DNA from: JABFRZ01 sp031413955
GTDB lineage: Bacteria; Planctomycetota; UBA1135; GCA-002686595
Direction of reading: 5' to 3'
Length of the DNA: 7,917 bases
Assembly (NCBI GenBank): GCA_031413955.1
Contig: JANOGB010000705.1
Location: forward strand, 1-7,917
Shown: one piece after another, positions 1-6,996 of the stretch
How positions within the stretch are numbered: position 1 is the first letter of the stretch
How the letters are laid out: each line of letters begins with the position of its first letter
Program-made: the position numbers and the translations under genes
The notes under the pieces: model-generated
Told to the model about the DNA's origin: nothing
The model's database searches: none
Seen by the model: only the letters and a program-made list of their open reading frames with translations

Positions 1-23
1 CAGGAAGAGGAAGGCAAGGAAAC

Positions 24-49
24 GGAGCCGGGCTGGAGCCCGGCGCTCC
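24..49 (+). other. GC-rich stem-loop in the leader before the operon
   Basis: Positions 27-33 (gccgggc) pair perfectly with 38-44 (gcccggc) around a 4-nt loop. The flanking ggag (24-27) can alternatively pair with ctcc (46-49). No T-run follows, so it is not a classical intrinsic terminator. It could be a degenerate terminator for a gene lying before the window or a structured leader of the operon. I saw no convincing promoter hexamers between it and the first start codon. Confidence 0.4.
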
Positions 50-123
50 CAGGGGAAGCCAACCCCGCCAGTGTCGTCTGCACTCTCCCGCTGGCGAGCC
101 TTCGCCTCTACCCTGCAGCTTCC

Positions 124-1389
124 ATGCGACGCATCGCCGTCATCGGCCTCGGCTACGTGGGTCTCGCGGTCGCGCGCGCCTTCGCGCGGCGCTTTCCGGG
201 CACGCTGGGCTTCGACCGCGACGCCGCGCGGGTGGCAGGCCTGCGCTCCGGCGTCGATCCGACCGGAGCGCTGACCGAGGCGGGCGCGCTCGCAGGCCTG
301 CGCCTCTCCAGCGCTCCGCGCGACCTCGCCGAGCACGACTTCTTCGTGATCGCCGTGCCCACGCCGATCGACGCGGCCCAGCAGCCGGACCTGAGCGCGC
401 TCGAGGAAGCGGCCACGACCGTTGGCCGCGCGCTGCGCCCGGGCGCGGTAGTCGTGCTCGAATCGACCGTCTACCCGGGCCTGAGCGAGGAATGGCTCGG
501 CCCGCGGCTCGAGCGCGCCGCGGGCCTGGTGCGCGGGCGCGACTTCACGCTCGGCTACTCGCCCGAGCGCATCAACCCCGGCGATCTGGCGCACGGCTTC
601 GAGCAGGTGAAGAAGGTGATCGCGGCCGAGGACGAGCGCACCCTGGACGTGCTCGAGGCCTGCTACGGCGCGGTGGTCGAGGCCGGCATCCATCGCGCGC
701 CCTCGATCCGCGTGGCCGAGGCGGCCAAGGTGCTCGAGAACGTGCAGCGCGACCTCAACGTGGCGCTGATGAACGAGCTCGCGCGCATCTGTGCGCGCCT
801 CGGGCTCGATACCAACGACGTGCTGGCCACGGCCGCCACCAAGTGGAACTTCCTGCCCTTCCGGCCGGGTCTGGTGGGCGGACACTGCATCGGCGTCGAT
901 CCGTACTACCTCGCGGCCAAGGCTCAGGCGCTGGGCGTGGAGCCGCGCATGATCCTCGCCGGGCGCGCCGTCAACGACGGCATGAGCGCGTTCGTGGCCG
1001 AGAGCGTGCTCGCGCGCCTGGAGAGCGTGCTCGGAAGCGCGCGCGGCGCGCGCCTCGGCGTGCTGGGCATCGCCTTCAAGCCCGACGTGGCCGACCTGCG
1101 CAACTCGCGCGTGCCCGACGTGCTCGCGGCCCTGCGCGCGGCCGGCGTGGAGCTCGTCGTGCACGATCCGCGCGTGGATCCCGGGCTGGCGGCGAGGCTG
1201 CACGGACTCGAGCTCGTTCCGGCGGCCGCGCTCACCGGGCTGGACGCGCTCTTCCTGGCCGTGCCGCACCGCGGGCTCGCCGAGCTCGCCCTCGCGCACC
1301 TGGGTGAACGCACGCGGCTCCTCTTCGACCTGTCAGGAGCGGTGGAGCGCGCACGCATCCCCACAGGAGTCACGCTCTGGCGGCTGTAG
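124..1389 (+). CDS. tviB: UDP-N-acetylhexosamine 6-dehydrogenase (TviB/WbpO type)
   Basis: This 421-residue enzyme belongs to the UDP-glucose/GDP-mannose dehydrogenase family. It performs the NAD-dependent two-step oxidation of C6 of a UDP-HexNAc (UDP-GlcNAc for TviB, UDP-GalNAc for WbpO) to the uronic acid. Visible features in order: the N-terminal Rossmann motif GLGYVG (residues 8-13) with acidic D31 at the end of the second strand; AVPTPID (77-83); STVYPG (114-119); GYSPERINPGD (144-154); the central helix with K202 in AKVLENVQRD; the active-site block GGHCIGVDPYY with catalytic-type C255; and a C-terminal domain with GIAFKPDVADLRNS. The KWNFLPFRPGLVGGHC stretch is typical of the TviB/WbpO branch rather than of UDP-glucose dehydrogenases. 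The ATG is chosen because the first strand of the fold begins immediately after it. No Shine-Dalgarno is evident. It is the first gene of the operon and is followed by its pathway partner, the epimerase. TviB versus WbpO substrate preference cannot be told from sequence alone. Confidence 0.93.
   Translation: MRRIAVIGLGYVGLAVARAFARRFPGTLGFDRDAARVAGLRSGVDPTGALTEAGALAGLRLSSAPRDLAEHDFFVIAVPTPIDAAQQPDLSALEEAATTVGRALRPGAVVVLESTVYPGLSEEWLGPRLERAAGLVRGRDFTLGYSPERINPGDLAHGFEQVKKVIAAEDERTLDVLEACYGAVVEAGIHRAPSIRVAEAAKVLENVQRDLNVALMNELARICARLGLDTNDVLATAATKWNFLPFRPGLVGGHCIGVDPYYLAAKAQALGVEPRMILAGRAVNDGMSAFVAESVLARLESVLGSARGARLGVLGIAFKPDVADLRNSRVPDVLAALRAAGVELVVHDPRVDPGLAARLHGLELVPAAALTGLDALFLAVPHRGLAELALAHLGERTRLLFDLSGAVERARIPTGVTLWRL
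1365..1369 (+). promoter_or_regulatory. Shine-Dalgarno AGGAG for the epimerase gene
   Basis: A perfect AGGAG lies inside the 3' end of the dehydrogenase gene, 7 nt before an in-frame CTG at 1377. No ATG, GTG or TTG exists in this frame between the upstream stop (TGA at 1305-1307) and GTG 1458, and GTG 1458 lies inside the NAD-binding fold. This site therefore decides the start of the downstream gene. Confidence 0.65.
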
Positions 1390-2435
1390 AGGCTGTAGCG
1401 CAGCGCGCCTACGAGCGCCTCGAGCACGAGCTACGCGCGCGCCCGCGCCTCTGGCTGGTGACCGGTGCAGCGGGCTTCATCGGTTCGCACCTGCTCGAGC
1501 GCTTGCTCCTGCTCGACCAGCGCGTGCACGGCCTCGACGACTTCTCCACCGGGCGGCGCGAGAACCTGGCGGCGGTCGAGCGCGCGGTGGGCGCGGAGCG
1601 CTGGCGGCGCCTGCGCTTCGTGACGGGCGACGTGCGCGAGCGCGGGACCGTGCGCGCGGCCTGCGCGGGTTGCGAGCTCGTCCTGCACCAGGCCGGGCTC
1701 GGGTCGGTCGTGCGCTCGCTGGCCGAGCCCGAACGCTGCCTCGAGGTGAATGCCGCCGGCACCTGGACCGTGCTCGCGGCGGCGCACGCGGCCGGCGCGC
1801 AGCGGCTCGTGCTGGCTTCCTCCTCGAGCGTCTACGGCGATTGCCCGGACGTGCCGCAGCGCGAGGAGCGCATCGGCCACGCCCTCTCGCCCTACGCGGC
1901 CTCGAAGCAGGTGGCCGAGCTGGTGGCCGCGGGTTTCTCGCGCGGGCTCGGCTTCCCGAGCGTGGCGCTGCGTTACTTCAACGTCTTCGGGACGCGCCAG
2001 GACCCGCACGGGCCCTATGCGGCGGTGATCCCGCGCTGGAGTCGAGCGCTGGTCGCGGGCCAGGCGCCGGAGCTGGAGGGGGACGGCCTGCAGACGCGCG
2101 ACTTCACGCCGGTCGCCGCGGTGGTGGAAGCGAACCTGCTGGCGGCCTGCACCGCGCTGGCCGAGCCGGCGTCCGTGTTCAACGTCGGGACGGGTCGCGA
2201 GCTCTCGCTCCAGGAACTTTTCGCTTCCCTGGTGGCGGCCTGCGCCAGCCTCGGCCTCGAACGCAGCAGCCTGCACCCGCGCGCGGGGCCCGCGCGCCCT
2301 GCGGATCGCCGCGCGAGCCGCGCCGATCTGACACACGCGCGCGCCGCGCTCGGGTACGAGCCGCCCGGCGAAAACGACGCGGGCCTGCGCGCCACGCTCG
2401 AGGAGCTCGTTGACTCGCGCTCGCGCGCTTCCTAA
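1377..2435 (+). CDS. tviC: UDP-sugar 4-epimerase (TviC/WbpP type), probable CTG start
   Basis: An NAD-dependent extended-SDR epimerase that inverts C4 of UDP-GlcNAc(A) to UDP-GalNAc(A), acting with the preceding dehydrogenase to give UDP-GalNAcA. Counted from CTG 1377 the product is 352 residues, close to the roughly 340 of known TviC/WbpP proteins. Seen: an N-terminal YERLEHELRARP segment before the first strand, as in TviC/WbpP; the glycine-rich loop GAAGFIG (30-36); SSSSVYG (148-154); the catalytic pair Y173 and K177 in YAASK; YFNVFGTRQDPHGPYAAVIP (200-219); and DGLQTRDF near 236-243. The conventional alternative GTG 1458 would delete the start of the Rossmann strand and the conserved leader, so it is rejected. 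The gene overlaps the dehydrogenase by 13 nt, suggesting translational coupling. One oddity is DFTPVAAV (242-249), where relatives usually have an aromatic residue and an Asp (DFxYVDxV-like). The family is secure; the CTG start is inference. Confidence 0.9.
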   Translation: MAAVEAVAQRAYERLEHELRARPRLWLVTGAAGFIGSHLLERLLLLDQRVHGLDDFSTGRRENLAAVERAVGAERWRRLRFVTGDVRERGTVRAACAGCELVLHQAGLGSVVRSLAEPERCLEVNAAGTWTVLAAAHAAGAQRLVLASSSSVYGDCPDVPQREERIGHALSPYAASKQVAELVAAGFSRGLGFPSVALRYFNVFGTRQDPHGPYAAVIPRWSRALVAGQAPELEGDGLQTRDFTPVAAVVEANLLAACTALAEPASVFNVGTGRELSLQELFASLVAACASLGLERSSLHPRAGPARPADRRASRADLTHARAALGYEPPGENDAGLRATLEELVDSRSRAS

Positions 2436-2455
2436 CACATCGCTGGCTCGTAGCG

Positions 2456-3184
2456 ATGGCCGGAGGCACCCTCACCCGTCTCAAGCAACGTCTGGCGCTC
2501 CTGTTCGCCACGCCTTCCGAGCGCCGCCACGCGCGCGTCGGGCCGGCGCACCTCTGGCAGATGAAGCGTGCCTTCCAGTTCGACTTCCTGCAGCGCATGG
2601 GGCTCGAGCGCGGGCAGCGCTTGCTCGACCTCGGCTGTGGCACGCTGCGCGGCGGGCTGCCGCTGATCGAGTTCCTGGACGTAGGTCACTACACGGGGGT
2701 CGAGGTGCGCGCGGAAGTGCTGGCGGAGGCGCGCGCGGAGCTCGCCGAGGCCGGCCTCGCGCACAAGTCGCCCGTGCTGGTGCACGCGACCGACCTCGGC
2801 TCGCTGGAGCTCCCGGCGCGTTTCGACGTGATCTGGGCCTTCTCGGTCCTGATCCACATGGACGACGCGAGCCTGGCGCGCGCGTTCCTGTGCGTGGCGC
2901 GCCATCTCGCGCCCGACGGCTCGTTGCATGCCAACGTGCGTCTCGCGCAGGGCGGCGCCGCCGAGGAGCGCATCGAGGAGCGCGAGCAGCACTGGGAAGG
3001 GTTTCCGGTCGTGACGCGCGCGCTCGACTTCTATCGTGCGGCCGGCGCGTGCCATGGCCTTGCGCTGCGCGATCTGGGTTCCTTGGCCGCGCTGGGGCAC
3101 GTCTCGGGCGACAGGGCGCAGGACGGGCAGCACATGCTGAGCTGGCGCCGCGCGGCCGCGGCGGGCGGAGCGCACCCCGCATGA
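2456..3184 (+). CDS. Class I SAM-dependent methyltransferase
   Basis: This 242-residue protein has the Rossmann-type methyltransferase fold. After a basic N-terminal stretch comes motif I, LLDLGCGTLRGG (56-67), the SAM-binding loop with D58, G60 and G62. The second strand GVEVRAEVL (81-89) carries an acidic residue expected to bind the SAM ribose. DVIWAFSVLIHMDD (124-137) corresponds to the motif IV/post-IV region. The LRGG plus LIEFLDVGHYTGVE pattern is familiar from methyltransferases in surface-polysaccharide loci, where sugar or modified-sugar hydroxyls are the likely acceptors. The acceptor here cannot be deduced. The gene starts 20 nt after the epimerase stop, without a strong Shine-Dalgarno, and its TGA overlaps the ATG of the next gene (ATGA). 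No signal peptide or membrane segment is seen, so it is cytoplasmic. Confidence 0.85.
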   Translation: MAGGTLTRLKQRLALLFATPSERRHARVGPAHLWQMKRAFQFDFLQRMGLERGQRLLDLGCGTLRGGLPLIEFLDVGHYTGVEVRAEVLAEARAELAEAGLAHKSPVLVHATDLGSLELPARFDVIWAFSVLIHMDDASLARAFLCVARHLAPDGSLHANVRLAQGGAAEERIEEREQHWEGFPVVTRALDFYRAAGACHGLALRDLGSLAALGHVSGDRAQDGQHMLSWRRAAAAGGAHPA

Positions 3185-4416
3185 CGTCAGGCGACCCTCG
3201 CAGCCTGGCCATCCTCGGCTGCCGCGGCATTCCCGCGCGCTACGGAGGCTTCGAGACCTTCGCCGAAGAGCTCGCCGTGCGCCTGGTGGCGCGCGGCTTT
3301 CCCGTGACCGTCTTCTGCCAGCAGCCCGTGTGGCGTGAGGACGAGCGCGCCGAGCGCGAGCTCGTGCGCGAGCACCGCGGGGTGCGTCTCGAGCACGTGC
3401 GCGTGCCGCGCCTCGGGCCGAAGAGCGCACTGCTCTACGATCTCCTGTCCCTGCGCCGTGCGCGCGCGCACGACGTGGTCTACATGCTCGGCTACGGCGC
3501 CGGCGCGTTCCTCGCTCTCGCGCGCCGGCCGGGGAACGAGGTGTGGGTCAACATGGACGGGCTCGAGTGGCGGCGCTCGAAGTGGGGGACGTTCTCGCGC
3601 GCCTGGCTGCAGCGCGCGGAGCGGGCTGCACTGCGCTCGGCGCAGCGCGTCGTGTTCGACAATGCGGCCGTGCGCGCGGCGGTGCTGGGTGCGGCCCCTG
3701 CGGGAGATGTCGACGAGCGCGTGCACGTGATCGAGTACGGGGCCGAGCTCGAGCTCGAGCACGATCCGGGTGTGCTGGCCTCGCTCGCGCTGCGCCCGCA
3801 GGCCTATTTCCTGAGCGTGGCGCGTATCGAGCCCGAGAACCACGTGCTCGAGATCCTGCGCGCGCACGCGCGCGCAGGGGTCAAGCGCGCGTTGCTCCTG
3901 GTGGGCGACGTCGAGCGCGCCGGACGCTACGGCGCGGCCTGCCGCGCGGCCGCGGCCGGCACGGCGCGTTTCCTCGGGCCGCTCTTCGACCGGCGCACGC
4001 TGCATGCCCTGCGGCGCGACGCGGCGGCCGCACTGCACGGACACTCGGTGGGGGGCACCAACCCGGCGCTGCTCGAGGCCATGGCGGCCGGCGCCCCGCT
4101 GGTCGCGCACGACAATCCGTACAACCGCGAGGTGCTGGCGGGGCACGGGCTCTACTTCCAGAGCGAGGACGAGCTCGTCACGGCCCTGCGCCAGGCCGAC
4201 GCCTGGAGCAGCGAGGAGCGTGCGCGCCGGGGAGCGGAACACCGCGCGCGCATCGCCGCGCGCTACACCTGGGAGCACATCGCCGACGAGTACGCCGCGC
4301 TGCTCGCGCGCCCCACGGTGCCGGACTCGCTATCCACGCGCGTCGACGCCGTGCCCGCCGCACTGCCGCGCGCGGCCGCGCCGCGGCACGCGCCGGACCG
4401 GGGGCGCGCGCCGTGA
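3181..4416 (+). CDS. GT4-like glycosyltransferase with N-terminal DUF1972 domain
   Basis: A 411-residue GT-B glycosyltransferase. The N-terminal block LAILGCRGIPARYGGFETF (9-27) is the hallmark of the DUF1972 family, in which several rhamnosyl/hexosyl transferases of capsule, O-antigen and EPS pathways fall. The inner motif WVNMDGLEWRRSKW (122-135) is also characteristic. The C-terminal nucleotide-sugar domain includes YFLSVARIEPEN (209-220), LLVGD (239-243) and the donor-binding region HSVGGTNPALLEAM (288-301) with E299, followed by DNPYNREVL (311-319). The start ATG overlaps the methyltransferase stop as ATGA. The frame is open further upstream, but that part is only the methyltransferase read in another frame. 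Residues from about 378 to the end form a Pro/Ala/Arg-rich tail outside the fold. Donor and acceptor cannot be assigned; it presumably acts at the inner membrane on a lipid-linked intermediate. Confidence 0.9.
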   Translation: MTSGDPRSLAILGCRGIPARYGGFETFAEELAVRLVARGFPVTVFCQQPVWREDERAERELVREHRGVRLEHVRVPRLGPKSALLYDLLSLRRARAHDVVYMLGYGAGAFLALARRPGNEVWVNMDGLEWRRSKWGTFSRAWLQRAERAALRSAQRVVFDNAAVRAAVLGAAPAGDVDERVHVIEYGAELELEHDPGVLASLALRPQAYFLSVARIEPENHVLEILRAHARAGVKRALLLVGDVERAGRYGAACRAAAAGTARFLGPLFDRRTLHALRRDAAAALHGHSVGGTNPALLEAMAAGAPLVAHDNPYNREVLAGHGLYFQSEDELVTALRQADAWSSEERARRGAEHRARIAARYTWEHIADEYAALLARPTVPDSLSTRVDAVPAALPRAAAPRHAPDRGRAP

Positions 4417-5849
4417 TTGCGTCGCGCACGTCCGGCCGCGCCGCGCTCGTCGTGCTGCTGTTCGCCTGCGTCTACTTGCCGCTCGAGGAGTTCTTGCTCA
4501 AGTGGGCGCCGGGCGGCTCGACGGGCTATGCCGTGGCGCGCCTCGGGTTCGAATGCCTGCTGTATGGCGCGGTGGCGGCCCTGGTCGCAGCGCGCGCGGT
4601 GCGCGGCCTGCCACAGCGCGCGACGCCGCTCGACCTCCCGCTGCTCTCGTTCCTGGCGCTGGCCGCGTGCTCGCTGCTCCTCTCGGACGGCTCCTGGCTC
4701 CAGGGACTGGTCAACCTGCGCGTGCTGGTGCGCTACGTGGCGGTGTTCTACCTGGTCGTGTTCCTCGAGCTCGCGCCGGAGGAGCGGCGCCGCGTGCTGG
4801 CGCTGGTCCTCGGCTCGGCGGCGCTGCAGGGCGTGCTCGGGATCGTGCAGCACCTGCAGGGCGGCGCGAGCGAGTTCTGGCTGCCGCGCGCCGACCTCGA
4901 GGCCGTGGCGGGCGTCGCGCGCGAGTTCGCCGCGCTGCAGGGCGGTCTGGAGCAGGGCGCGGTGCTCGGCACGACCGACCACTCGGTGGCCTTCGCGCTG
5001 TTCCTGCTGGTGGCGGGCGCGCTGGCTGCGGCGCTGCTCGTGACGGGTGCGGCACGGAGCCGCGGCGGCCAGGCGTCGCTCGGCCTGGTGGTGTGCCTGG
5101 CGTTCGCCGGGATCCTCTTCAGCTACACGCGCGCGTGCCTGTTCGCCTTCGTGCTCGCGCTGGCCCTGCTGGTCTGGATGGAACGCCGAGAACCAGGCGT
5201 CAGGCACCTCTGGCCGCGGCTGGCGCTGCTCGCGCCGGTGCTCCTGGGGGCGGCGCTCCTGCTGCGCGGCGGTGGGGGCGGCCCGGCCTTCGCGCGCGAG
5301 AAGGAGACGCGCGTCAGCCCGTTCACGAGCGTCGAGGCGCTGTTCACGCGCGAGTACCTGCAGAGCGCGCGGTCTTCGCGCCTGTGGGTGCTGGGCGACG
5401 TGGGCGGCGAGATCGCGCGCTCGGCCGGCTGGCTGGGCTTCGGGCCCGACCAGGAGCACGTCAAGCAGCGGCTGCTCTCGTCGGGCGGGGCGACCCTGCA
5501 CCGGCTCATCGCTTACCGCGCCCTCGAGGACGTGTACTGGGTCGCGCTGCTCGCCTACTACGGTTTCCTCGGCCTGTCCGTGTTCCTGTTCGTGCTGGCG
5601 CGGCTCGCGGCGCTCGCACGGCTGGCGCGTGCGCGCGCCCGGGATGCGCGCGAGCGCGCCACGGCCGGGGCCCTGCTCGCGCTGCTGTGCGTGCTCGTGC
5701 CGCTCGGCTTCCTCGCTCCGACCTTCGACTTCCGTGCCTTCGCGTTCTACTTCTGGCTGCTGGCCGGGTTGGTGGTCGCGCAGCTCCTGCCCGCAGGCGG
5801 CGCAACGCGCTCGGCGTGCGCGGGTGCGCTCACGGCGCGCCTGGCATGA
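4413..5849 (+). CDS. Wzy / O-antigen-ligase-like polytopic membrane protein
   Basis: A 478-residue integral membrane protein with about 11-12 hydrophobic segments by eye (near residues 10-24, 43-60, 75-90, 105-120, 126-146, 190-210, 222-236, 238-255, 267-284, 373-398, 416-434 and 442-460). A large hydrophilic loop spans about 285-370, presumably periplasmic. This layout, the segment GILFSYTRACLFAFVLAL (233-250), which matches the SYSR-like motif of the Wzy_C/O-antigen-ligase family, and LEDVYWVALLAYYGFLGLSV (371-390), which matches the post-loop segment of that family, support a role in polymerising repeat units or ligating finished chains. Polymerase and ligase cannot be separated by sequence alone. 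Translation begins at a GTG overlapping the previous stop as GTGA. The open frame extends far upstream but has no membrane character there, so the short start is used. Location is the inner membrane. Confidence 0.82.
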   Translation: MIASRTSGRAALVVLLFACVYLPLEEFLLKWAPGGSTGYAVARLGFECLLYGAVAALVAARAVRGLPQRATPLDLPLLSFLALAACSLLLSDGSWLQGLVNLRVLVRYVAVFYLVVFLELAPEERRRVLALVLGSAALQGVLGIVQHLQGGASEFWLPRADLEAVAGVAREFAALQGGLEQGAVLGTTDHSVAFALFLLVAGALAAALLVTGAARSRGGQASLGLVVCLAFAGILFSYTRACLFAFVLALALLVWMERREPGVRHLWPRLALLAPVLLGAALLLRGGGGGPAFAREKETRVSPFTSVEALFTREYLQSARSSRLWVLGDVGGEIARSAGWLGFGPDQEHVKQRLLSSGGATLHRLIAYRALEDVYWVALLAYYGFLGLSVFLFVLARLAALARLARARARDARERATAGALLALLCVLVPLGFLAPTFDFRAFAFYFWLLAGLVVAQLLPAGGATRSACAGALTARLA

Positions 5850-6754
5850 GCTCCAGGCCCGAGCTCGCGCTCTTCATCGGCGGGGCGCACAAGGCCGGCA
5901 CGACCGCGCTCTACCAGGCCCTGGTGCAGCACCCGGCGCTGGCCGGGCACGCGCAGTCGGAGCTGACCTTCTTCGTCGAGGACGAGGAGTACCGGCAAGG
6001 CTTCGAGTCACGCGCCTGGCTGCGCTATCTGCCACGCTGCCTGCCACGGGACGTCGGCGCGCGGCGCTTCGTGGGCAAGCACGTCAAGCTCTTCTACCGC
6101 CGCGCGGCGCTCGAGCGCCTGCGCGCATTCTCGCCCGCGGCGCAGCTCGTGCTCCTCCTGCGCCAGCCCGTGGAGCGTGCCCACTCCGCCTACTGGCACG
6201 CGCGCGCGCATGGGCGCGAGGAGCTCACGAGCTTCGAGGCCGCGCTGGCCGCCGAGGACGAGCGCGTGCGCGCCGGCCGCGCGCCCTGGCACGACACCTG
6301 TTACGTCCGCAACGGCTCGTACGCCGAGCCGCTCGCGCAGGCCTTCGAGGTGTTCGGCCGGGAGCGCGTGCACGTGCATCTGCTCGAGGACCTGCATGCG
6401 CGCCCGCTGGAGGTCGTGCGCGCGCTGTACGGCCTCCTCGGCGTCGATGCGAGCTTTCGGCCCGACCTCGAGCGTGGCGCCAACCGTGCTCACGCCGCGC
6501 GCTCGCCGCGCCTCGCGCGCCTGATGGGGCGCGTGTTCGACAGCCGCGCGCGTGCCAAGCGTGCCTTGCGCGCGTGCGTGCCCGAGCGCGTGGCGCTCGC
6601 GCTGCGCCAGGAACTCGTGCGCTGGAACTCGCGCCCGCAGGACGTGCCGCCCATGCAGGCCGAGACGCGGGCGGAGCTCCTCGGACGCTTTCGCGCCTCG
6701 AACGCGCGCGTGGCCGAGCTGCTCGGGCGCGACCTCGCGCACTGGGAAGCTTGA
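5846..6754 (+). CDS. PAPS-dependent sulfotransferase (sulfotransferase_1 type)
   Basis: A 302-residue cytosolic-type sulfotransferase that would transfer sulfate from PAPS to a hydroxyl or amino group of a carbohydrate. The 5'-phosphosulfate loop is GGAHKAGTTALYQAL (12-26) with K16. An ELTFF segment (39-43) sits where heparan N-deacetylase/sulfotransferase-like proteins have their catalytic Glu. The 3'-phosphate-binding region is LVLLLRQPVERAHSAYWH (101-118), with R106 and S114 as expected ligands. NGSYAEPL (156-163) and VHLLEDLHARPLEVV (177-191) follow in the usual order. It starts as ATGA on the membrane-protein stop and is the last gene of the operon, fitting a late decoration step. It implies that the glycan is sulfated and that the host makes PAPS; no PAPS genes are in the window. 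A lipid or protein acceptor is less likely given the neighbours. Confidence 0.88.
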   Translation: MSSRPELALFIGGAHKAGTTALYQALVQHPALAGHAQSELTFFVEDEEYRQGFESRAWLRYLPRCLPRDVGARRFVGKHVKLFYRRAALERLRAFSPAAQLVLLLRQPVERAHSAYWHARAHGREELTSFEAALAAEDERVRAGRAPWHDTCYVRNGSYAEPLAQAFEVFGRERVHVHLLEDLHARPLEVVRALYGLLGVDASFRPDLERGANRAHAARSPRLARLMGRVFDSRARAKRALRACVPERVALALRQELVRWNSRPQDVPPMQAETRAELLGRFRASNARVAELLGRDLAHWEA

Positions 6755-6778
6755 AGGGTTGGATTCGGGGCTGTGGAG

Positions 6779-6977
6779 CGAGCTCGACGGGGTCCCCGCT
6801 CGCGGCGCGGGAGCGTTGTGACCAGACCGGTGGCGCCCGTGCAGTCGTGCCCGCAGCCGCCACGCGGTCCGCGGCGCGCTGCGCGCGCCTCGGGGGCCGG
6901 ACCGCGTGGCGCCTGCGAGCTCGACTGCACGGGAAGGCGGGCGGTCTCTCCCGCGGGGAGAAGCCCCGTCGAGCTCG
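6779..6977. repeat. About 200-nt imperfect palindrome: two REP-like units head to head
   Basis: Four nested inverted matches share one centre: 6779-6792 with 6964-6977 (14/14, cgagctcgacgggg), 6806-6813 with 6948-6955 (8/8), 6824-6829 with 6942-6947 (6/6), and 6836-6871 with 6898-6933 (33/36 by hand count). The 26-nt centre holds a further hairpin, 6873-6879 with 6883-6889. The left arm is 93 nt and the right arm 80 nt, the difference being extra bases in 6793-6835. It fills most of the space between the sulfotransferase and the transposase gene. I read it as a BIME-like pair of repeat units because a third copy lies beyond the transposase gene. It could also form a strong transcript hairpin ending the operon, though without a T-run. 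Confidence 0.85.
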
Positions 6978-6984
6978 GCAGATA

Positions 6985-6996
6985 TTCTTCGAAGAA
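6985..6996. other. Perfect 12-bp palindrome (possible operator)
   Basis: ttcttcgaagaa is its own reverse complement and sits 7 bp outside the right repeat arm, about 115 bp before the transposase start, in the least GC-rich patch of the window. A dimeric regulator site is possible. A chance palindrome or a remnant of the mobile element is equally compatible. Confidence 0.3.

Noticed and set aside
1458..2435. Epimerase starting at GTG 1458
   Set aside because: This start lies inside the first strand of the NAD-binding fold and drops the conserved N-terminal leader; the AGGAG plus CTG arrangement at 1365-1379 explains the data better.
2410..3180. Upstream extension of the glycosyltransferase frame to 2410
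   Set aside because: The added part is Arg/Ala-rich, unlike any domain, and overlaps the well-supported methyltransferase; ATG 3181 with the ATGA overlap is the natural start.
3543..4412. Upstream extension of the membrane-protein frame
   Set aside because: The translation is low-complexity Arg/Ala/Gly without hydrophobic segments and shadows the glycosyltransferase; GTG 4413 precedes the first membrane helix.
4263..5501. 412-codon antisense frame over the membrane-protein gene
   Set aside because: The Arg/Glu/Gln-rich translation has no recognisable domain; long antisense frames are expected at this GC content.
4004..5845. Long open frame ahead of the sulfotransferase
   Set aside because: A GC-rich shadow of the glycosyltransferase and membrane protein; the conserved sulfotransferase sequence begins at ATG 5846.
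6836..6933. Integron attC site or CRISPR repeat
   Set aside because: No integrase core sites or cassette arrangement are seen, and there is no regular array of spaced repeats; the homologous copy beyond the transposase favours REP-like elements.
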